Of a stretch of DNA of 64,000 nucleotides, positions 58,348 through 64,000 are shown in pieces (position 1 is the stretch's first letter; every line of letters begins with the position of its first letter). The notes beneath the pieces were generated by a model that was not told the DNA's origin, searched no databases, and saw only the letters and a program-made list of their open reading frames with translations. The stretch comes from Haemonchus contortus (lineage: Eukaryota > Nematoda > Chromadorea > Rhabditida > Trichostrongylidae). Both the position numbers and the translations under genes were made by a program. Location of the stretch: NCBI GenBank assembly GCA_000469685.2, contig LS997566.1, forward strand, positions 39,305,920 to 39,369,919, in the 5' to 3' direction.

Positions 58348-60934
58348 ATGATTGGAATTCTTGTGCAACTCCTACTCATAAGCTTTTTAGTAAAGCTACT
58401 ATTATGTGGCAAAAAGGCTAAGAAGGGTTCCGGACAAATGGTAAGCAACTTCGGGCCTTTGTTAGGGGTTGAATGTTTCGTAATGAATCGGACGGTAACA
58501 TTGAGGTCTGCGTAAGGTCTCTAACTAGAAAACGAAGCTGTTTAGTTGCCTACTAAAATTTTTGCCACTATGCTAAGCAAACCCGAATCCTTCCTAGCAA
58601 CCACGCTATTCCTGCTATAAGGCGGTAAATACCAAAAGGGCTAAGGGCTCAATCAGGTTTTCAAGCGGCCTCTTGCTAGCGCTGCCTGCGCTGAGCGCTT
58701 GCCTAACTTTTCAATAAGTATCACAGAGAACTTGCAGTTAAAAGTAAACTTTGAAAAGGAGACGGCAACTATGGACTAGTCTCGAAGGCTCCCGCATGAG
58801 AGCTAGGATGAATAAGCGGCTACCTTTATCGCTGCGATTATATGAGTTCATTCATCGATCATTGGCTGATCGGCATGTGGTAGTGGCGTAATTATCACTC
58901 TGTGTTCAGTGACTGATCGCAAACGAATTTCCGAAGGAAACAGTTTAATTGAGAAAAGAAGCGAGCCTTAGCTACGGGGCTAACCAATTGGATAAAGTTC
59001 TTTTTTTCTGGAATCGCTGCCATGGTTCGTCAACAAAGAGAGGGCTCTCCGTTCACCTAGTGCATTAGTGAACGAAGTTTAACTGTAAATTGTGGACTGG
59101 TCAATCCCAGCACTTTGATTTATTAATCTGGCTCCCTAGTCAAGTAATGAAGAAGGCCATTACGCACATGGATGGTCAGGACCTCGGCCTTTTAGGACCA
59201 CCGCATTTGTAAAATGTCGAGAAAAAATTTAAGGTTTAGGCAAACAAAACTGCAGGGAACAAGTCAGCAGAGAAAATTGTAGAAAAGTCAAGCTCCACAA
59301 CGGATACAGTGAGTTGAAATTATACTGAAATCGCTTCCAAGACTCAGAGTGCATATTTTAACATACGCCATCATAGACACAACCATCAATTCATCGAAGC
59401 TAGGAAGGCAAAAAAGTTAGGAGGAATCTTCAAAGGAACCGACTATTATTTGCATTATTACTGTAACGTGCCTTCGAACGAAACAAATAAAACGAAAATA
59501 AATCATGACATGAGAAATATTAAGAATATGAGGGGAACGATTCAATTATTTCAGCCAAAGAGCGCTGATAAGGACTCGAAAGCCAGTGACCAGAAAGAAG
59601 AAGCCAAAGAGAAAGAGAAAGAGAGCAAGGAAGAGAAAAAGCCGGATGCGAAGGTTGAAGGGGTAGTCTGATTGTTCGCTGTGAAGAATGGAACAAACCT
59701 TTCTATCTTACGAAATTCACATCCTTTACAGGGCAGCAAGGAGAAGGATTCCCAAGACAAAATCAAAACTGATAAAACAATGGCTAGTAAAGTTGAGGAA
59801 GTCAAGGCGGAAGACAAAACGCAGCTACCAGCGGATCCTGTTCCGCCAGTGGGTGGCGAGAAAAAAGGCGGCAGTAAGGAGGGTGGTGAGAAGAAAGGTG
59901 GCAGTAAGGAAGGCAGCAAGGCGACTCCAGGCAAGTGATTTTACTGCTTACATACTTACCATGAAGCGTACTTAGAAACAAACGTATCAAGCGCCATCTT
60001 TTTTAGTAAAAGGCGATGAAGGAAGGACTCGAAATGAGGGAAAAGCTGCGGCTACAATTAAAAAAAACTCAAGAGTAGTAGAGAGTAGTGAAAGAAAAAT
60101 CGTAAATGTGATCGTTTCAGGGAACGCCGATGGAGATAAAAAGGAGGGCAGTAAGTTGGAGGCAGGTCGGTAACTTTGCATGTCGATTAAATAGAAAAAA
60201 CACAAAAAAGAGTATGACATCAATAATTTCAGCAAAAGCAGAAGGGGACAAAGAAGGTAAGCAGAATTCAATCGATTTCAAACAAACCGGCTGACTCCAG
60301 ACATTTAGGAAAACCTTTGAAATTCAGTGCAACTCAACTTGAATGGGATGAAAAAGGGGGTCAACAGGTTGGGTTTTTATGATGAGTCATAAAATCTCTT
60401 GTGAAAGACAAAGGATTTTTGGCAGACCCTGACCGTCACTAACACGACAGACGTGAAGCAATCTATGAAGATCAAATCATCTGATAACAAACTATTCAAG
60501 TGAGTTAACACATCATCAGGAAGAATGCAGATGCAGAAAACAAAAATTATCGAAGTTAAAATAAGTATTTGTCAGAGTACACCCGGTCTACTCGACTGTC
60601 GAACCAGGAAAAACTCAAGAAATCACCGTCCGCCGGGATGCTGGTCCAGTAAAATCAGATAAGATCGTCATTGTGACTGCTCCGGTAGGAAATTCAGACA
60701 AGAAGAATCCATATTTTGGGAAAGCACTATAGGCATTAGAGCTGGGCCGTTCTAGATAAAAGTTAGCATCCCAATTTGAAGAACAAGTTATGCTATACAT
60801 TTCAGAACAAAGACGACGATGATCCTGAGAAATTTTTCGAAAAAGTAGATTTGAAGCTTGCCGTTTCAGTGGTTAGGCAAACAGGAAAGGGAGAAACAAA
60901 GCCGGACGAAGAGAAGCCAAAAGATGAAAAATAA
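58348..60934 (+). CDS. Membrane-segment, KE-rich, MSP-domain protein 3 (divergent)
   Basis: Predicted 302 aa from 10 exons: 58348-58440, 59240-59308, 59555-59662, 59732-59930, 60121-60165, 60233-60256, 60309-60367, 60426-60499, 60576-60684, 60806-60934. Residues 1-20 are hydrophobic (MIGILVQLLLISFLVKLLLC), then GKKAKKG. A charged linker to about residue 180 is rich in Lys, Glu, Gly and Ser (KEKEKESKEEKK; GEKKGGSKEGG repeats). The MSP-type domain, about 181-285, reads LKFSATQLEWDEKGGQQ, TVTNTTDVKQSMKIKSSDN, VHPVYSTVEPGKTQEITV, GPVKSDKIVIVTAP. Intron phases within the domain match genes 1 and 2. A charged tail (GKGETKPDEEKPKDEK) replaces the PLVAK ending. The fourth exon appears to end in a GC donor (GGCAAGT). 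Reading through 60007-60120 is an in-frame alternative. AATAAA at 60966-60971. Confidence 0.85.
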
Positions 60935-61019
60935 GGATACCTGCACTGTTTTTACAGAACATTGTAATAAACTGCTTTTTTTTTTGCTCACGTCATATTT
61001 GAAATCACCTTCAACGCCA

Positions 61020-63821
61020 TTAGTCGCTTTCATCTGAACTGTCCTTCTCACTGGCGCTCTTCTTATTATCACTGTCACTATCGCCATCATCACTATCATC
61101 TTCTTTACCTTTCTCGTTATCCGTACTGTTTTCCTGAAAAAAAAAAGAATCGGGGAAAGAAATGAGTTGCCCTACTACTTTGATACACGACCATAAGAGA
61201 CAACTTTTGCCAAAAAGGTTACAAAAAACGTTGTGTTAAAGGGAGGAAAAGTGAAAAATCGCAGTCAGTAAGGGTTTGGCTGTCTGCGCATGGTCTAGAA
61301 TTTATTTCTAACCTTTTCACTATTCGAGCCATCTGAGCCTGATTCATCCTTCCTCTCTTTGTCCTTCTCCGATTCTTCAACGCCACCATCAGACTTCACC
61401 GATCCTTTGTCTGATAAAGAGAATGTTTTGAAGCATCTTTGAGCAGGGGAATTCGTATATAATGACATGAATGGTAGAATTGAGAAGATGTGGGTTAAAT
61501 GAAAAGGGGTGAGAAGAATGGCGGCGGAGAAGCTTTGAGTTTAATATACTGATTGTATAAATCCAGAAATTTGAAAACCTCATCCACACTTTCACAGGAC
61601 TCACAAAAACAATTGAAAACGATTAATTAATACCTAACAAAGCCACTCAATTTGATATGCTATGAGCAAAACAGAAGAAAATCACAGGAAACGCGTTGAC
61701 AGAAGAGGCTGACAACTGCCTCATTTCATCTGAACTCTTAATAAAGGCTAAAAGTATCAAAATGAGTAAACAGCGAGTTTTGGGCACTACCTCCATCGCC
61801 TTCATCATCTGAGTCGTAAGTCCTGAGCAAGGAATTCATTCTGTTGGTCATCTGTTGCATTTCGGTCTCGGTCGGAGCCGTATACGTGATATTCAAACGG
61901 GTGTTGGGCTGAAATCTCGACACGTCAAAGACACTACTAACGATATTTTATCAGCCTAAGAAAAATAAACATAACAGATGAGAGTATATGTGGAATGATT
62001 GAAAGAGAGTATAGGAGAAAACTCAATTCTACCTTCTCCTGTGCATTACGACGTCTTCGAGCCAACCGTACTTTGGTTTCTAGCTCATTATAATGGAAAC
62101 ATCCATCTTTATAGTATACGAAATAGTTGTCGCGTTCGAAACCTTTGGTATTTTTATTCTTTACGGTCCAGGTATATTCGCGATTTAACGTATGCTCATA
62201 TCTGAAGAACAGTTACAGAAGGTAAGCTAGACGTAGCGAAAGATTAGAGATTACTTACACTGTTCCTTCCTCGAAACTTCGACCTTCTTCTCTATCGTTA
62301 AGTTTCTTCTGTAGAGTTTCAACTGTTGGGATGAAATGTGCCACAAATTGCTCGCCATCATCATCCTGCATTCCCCTGAAATTAAGAAAAGACATGGCTA
62401 TTCTTAAGACAAACTCGGGAAAATTATCTCGGAATATTACTTGATATAACTTTGTGTGACCATACTATCACAGAGCTCAGGTGCAAATGACGTAGGCGTA
62501 GGATCTACGTCGAACTGCACCACCGCAAATGGATATTTCCACAGCTAAAATTACGCAAAGTTGTAGAAACACTGAATACCATGAAAACTTCGTAAAATAT
62601 GCAAGGGTATCAAGGATAGTAATAGTAAGGCTAGCTCATGATTATGAGTAATGAATACAGTTTAATATTTACCGTAAAATCTGGCAAAATAGGTATTTCT
62701 TCTATGGCAGTAACTCCCTTCTTCGAAAAATGCTTCCGTATCGGTACCTTGCACTGAAACGGAACGATTAGATAAACGCTCAAACGTTCTCAGCGGAAGC
62801 TATGAACTCACGTCTTCGAAAGACTTCGTTATCAAATTGATTTGGCTTTGTCGATCTCGGAATATGTTCAAGTTCTCCTTGTTTTTTGTGAGGTTATATC
62901 CCACTTTGATTTCTTGCCTGTAAGACATTGGAATAATGAAGTGGCCAAGAATGATACATAAGCAGAAGAGTGATTTACCGGTCAGCAGCCACACCGAATC
63001 GGTTGAATTCTGATGAAATATATTGAGTTTTTCGCATCCAAGGAACCACTTTGGAATGCTGCGCTGACCTAAACTAAGGTAGCCTAAGTTCAATGGCTCA
63101 GTCAGATTCTCTTCGGAGCTGATTGAAGCCATATAAGGCTTACAATGGAAATGTTTAAAAAATAGGTGAAGATCTGGAAAATTTTAAGAATCGACACTAC
63201 CGACCTCTTTATTTGCTTCGCATTTGAGTCTTCATCCTCTAAAAGTAAGGCGTCCTTCTCATTCAGCTAAATGGACGAAGATAGAATGAATAAAGTCACG
63301 CAATTATTCACGAAAAAAAAGCGAGGCACACAATACGTTTCAGATGGCACGAATATCCACAAAAAGTAAAGGTCTCTAAATAAAGTGATCAAAAAGACCT
63401 GAATTTCCGCGGTATTGTCGACTTTGTAGGTGTTGGGATCAATCAAGTCCAAGTTCAGCCCAATATCCATCTCACACTGGACTTCGAATTTGTACTCCAT
63501 TTCTAAGGATGTTGGCTTGTAGTCAATGAACCTACAGATAGTTACGAATATCACTTGGTAATCGAGTAATTGTCAACAATATAGATAAGCAAACGTCATG
63601 CATAGAACCAACCTTTCTAATTCGACAAATGGGCACGGCAGGAATTTGCCGGGAAATGGGACATCAGGTAAAGTATTTCGAAAACGTGGTTTGCAGACAA
63701 AATCTGGACCTCGGCTGAAAGTCAAATAAAATGGCATTAACAAGATAGCGAGTTTAAAACAGAGACTATAAGCACCCCACCTCTTGTGTTTGCTTCCTGG
63801 TTTATGATTAGGTTGAGACAT
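61020..63821 (-). CDS. PAF1: PAF1, subunit of the RNA polymerase II Paf1 complex
   Basis: Nuclear transcription-elongation factor of the Paf1 complex, acting on RNA polymerase II and chromatin. Predicted 444 aa from 13 minus-strand exons: 63821-63781, 63714-63613, 63531-63399, 63266-63205, 63068-62979, 62917-62812, 62753-62673, 62544-62441, 62375-62259, 62201-62033, 61908-61791, 61410-61313, 61133-61020. All junctions are GT-AG with consistent phase. Family motifs run through most of the protein: [134 protein letters not shown]. From about residue 363 the tail is Asp/Ser/Glu/Lys-rich ([22 protein letters not shown]), as in other PAF1 proteins. Only about 85 bases separate its stop from that of MSP gene 3, which is convergent. 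Confidence 0.96.
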
Positions 63822-64000
63822 TCTTTACGAATGAAGACGAACCAATAGAAATTGAAGGAATTATACGAAGGTAAAACAACCTAAATGTTCAAATAACACA
63901 ATGAACCTCACCAGTTGTGTCTCAAAAACCATCAACATGTACAACAAGCCAAAAGTAAAAAAAGCTCGATATGACTCAGGAATAAGGAAAAAGACAAAAA
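63822..64000. other. 5' flank of PAF1
   Basis: Short AT-rich sequence upstream of the PAF1 start codon, running off the window. No further gene can be seen. Confidence 0.5.

Noticed and set aside
60007..60120. Extra exon in MSP gene 3
   Set aside because: It is in frame, but its content is not KE-like and the direct GC-AG junction gives a smoother charged linker. Left as a possible alternative form.

Overview
The window is eukaryotic nuclear DNA from a nematode, most likely a strongylid-type (clade V) worm. The coding sequence is in short exons split by long introns rich in transposons. Several genes carry sperm-specific MSP-family domains that are diagnostic of nematodes, and Tc1/mariner elements are common. 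I rebuilt gene models by hand from splice sites, reading phase and agreement between paralogues. There is no RNA or database evidence behind them.

Layout. (1) 1-2100: a partial Tc1-type MITE holding a nested foldback, a TG array of about 850 bp, and minisatellite-like repeats. (2) 2136-15410: a plus-strand leishmanolysin-like (M8) metalloprotease, 13 exons visible; its 5' exons are not seen. (3) 15411-23700: non-coding DNA with tandem repeats, GC hairpins, foldbacks and a broken MSP-domain pseudogene (21803-22325). (4) 23715-27483: an MSP-domain protein with an N-terminal membrane segment and a Lys/Glu-rich linker. (5) 29718-44856: a second M8 protease, 15 exons visible, with a mariner element in its first visible intron. 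(6) 44857-51690: a LINE relic, a second TG/minisatellite cluster and a Tc1/Tc3-like relic. (7) 51697-54467: a second membrane-segment/KE-rich/MSP gene. (8) complement 55421-56842: a SECp43/TRNAU1AP-like RNA-binding protein. (9) 58348-60934: a third, more divergent membrane-segment/KE/MSP gene. (10) complement 61020-63821: PAF1, a subunit of the RNA polymerase II-associated Paf1 complex, tail to tail with gene 9.

The main architectural feature is an old tandem segmental duplication. The block 'M8 protease, spacer, TM-KE-MSP gene' occurs at about 2.1-27.5 kb and again at about 31.6-54.5 kb. Exons and much of the intron and spacer DNA align, and the two copies have since collected different transposons whose empty sites can be read in the other copy. 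This gives a relative dating of many insertions.

Functionally, the locus pairs probably secreted or membrane-attached zinc proteases with a small family of proteins predicted to be membrane-anchored and to carry a sperm-type MSP domain behind a highly charged KE tract. PAF1 and SECp43 are ordinary housekeeping genes at the right-hand side. The best candidate for something not well described is the membrane-segment/KE-tract/MSP family and its co-duplication with the proteases.
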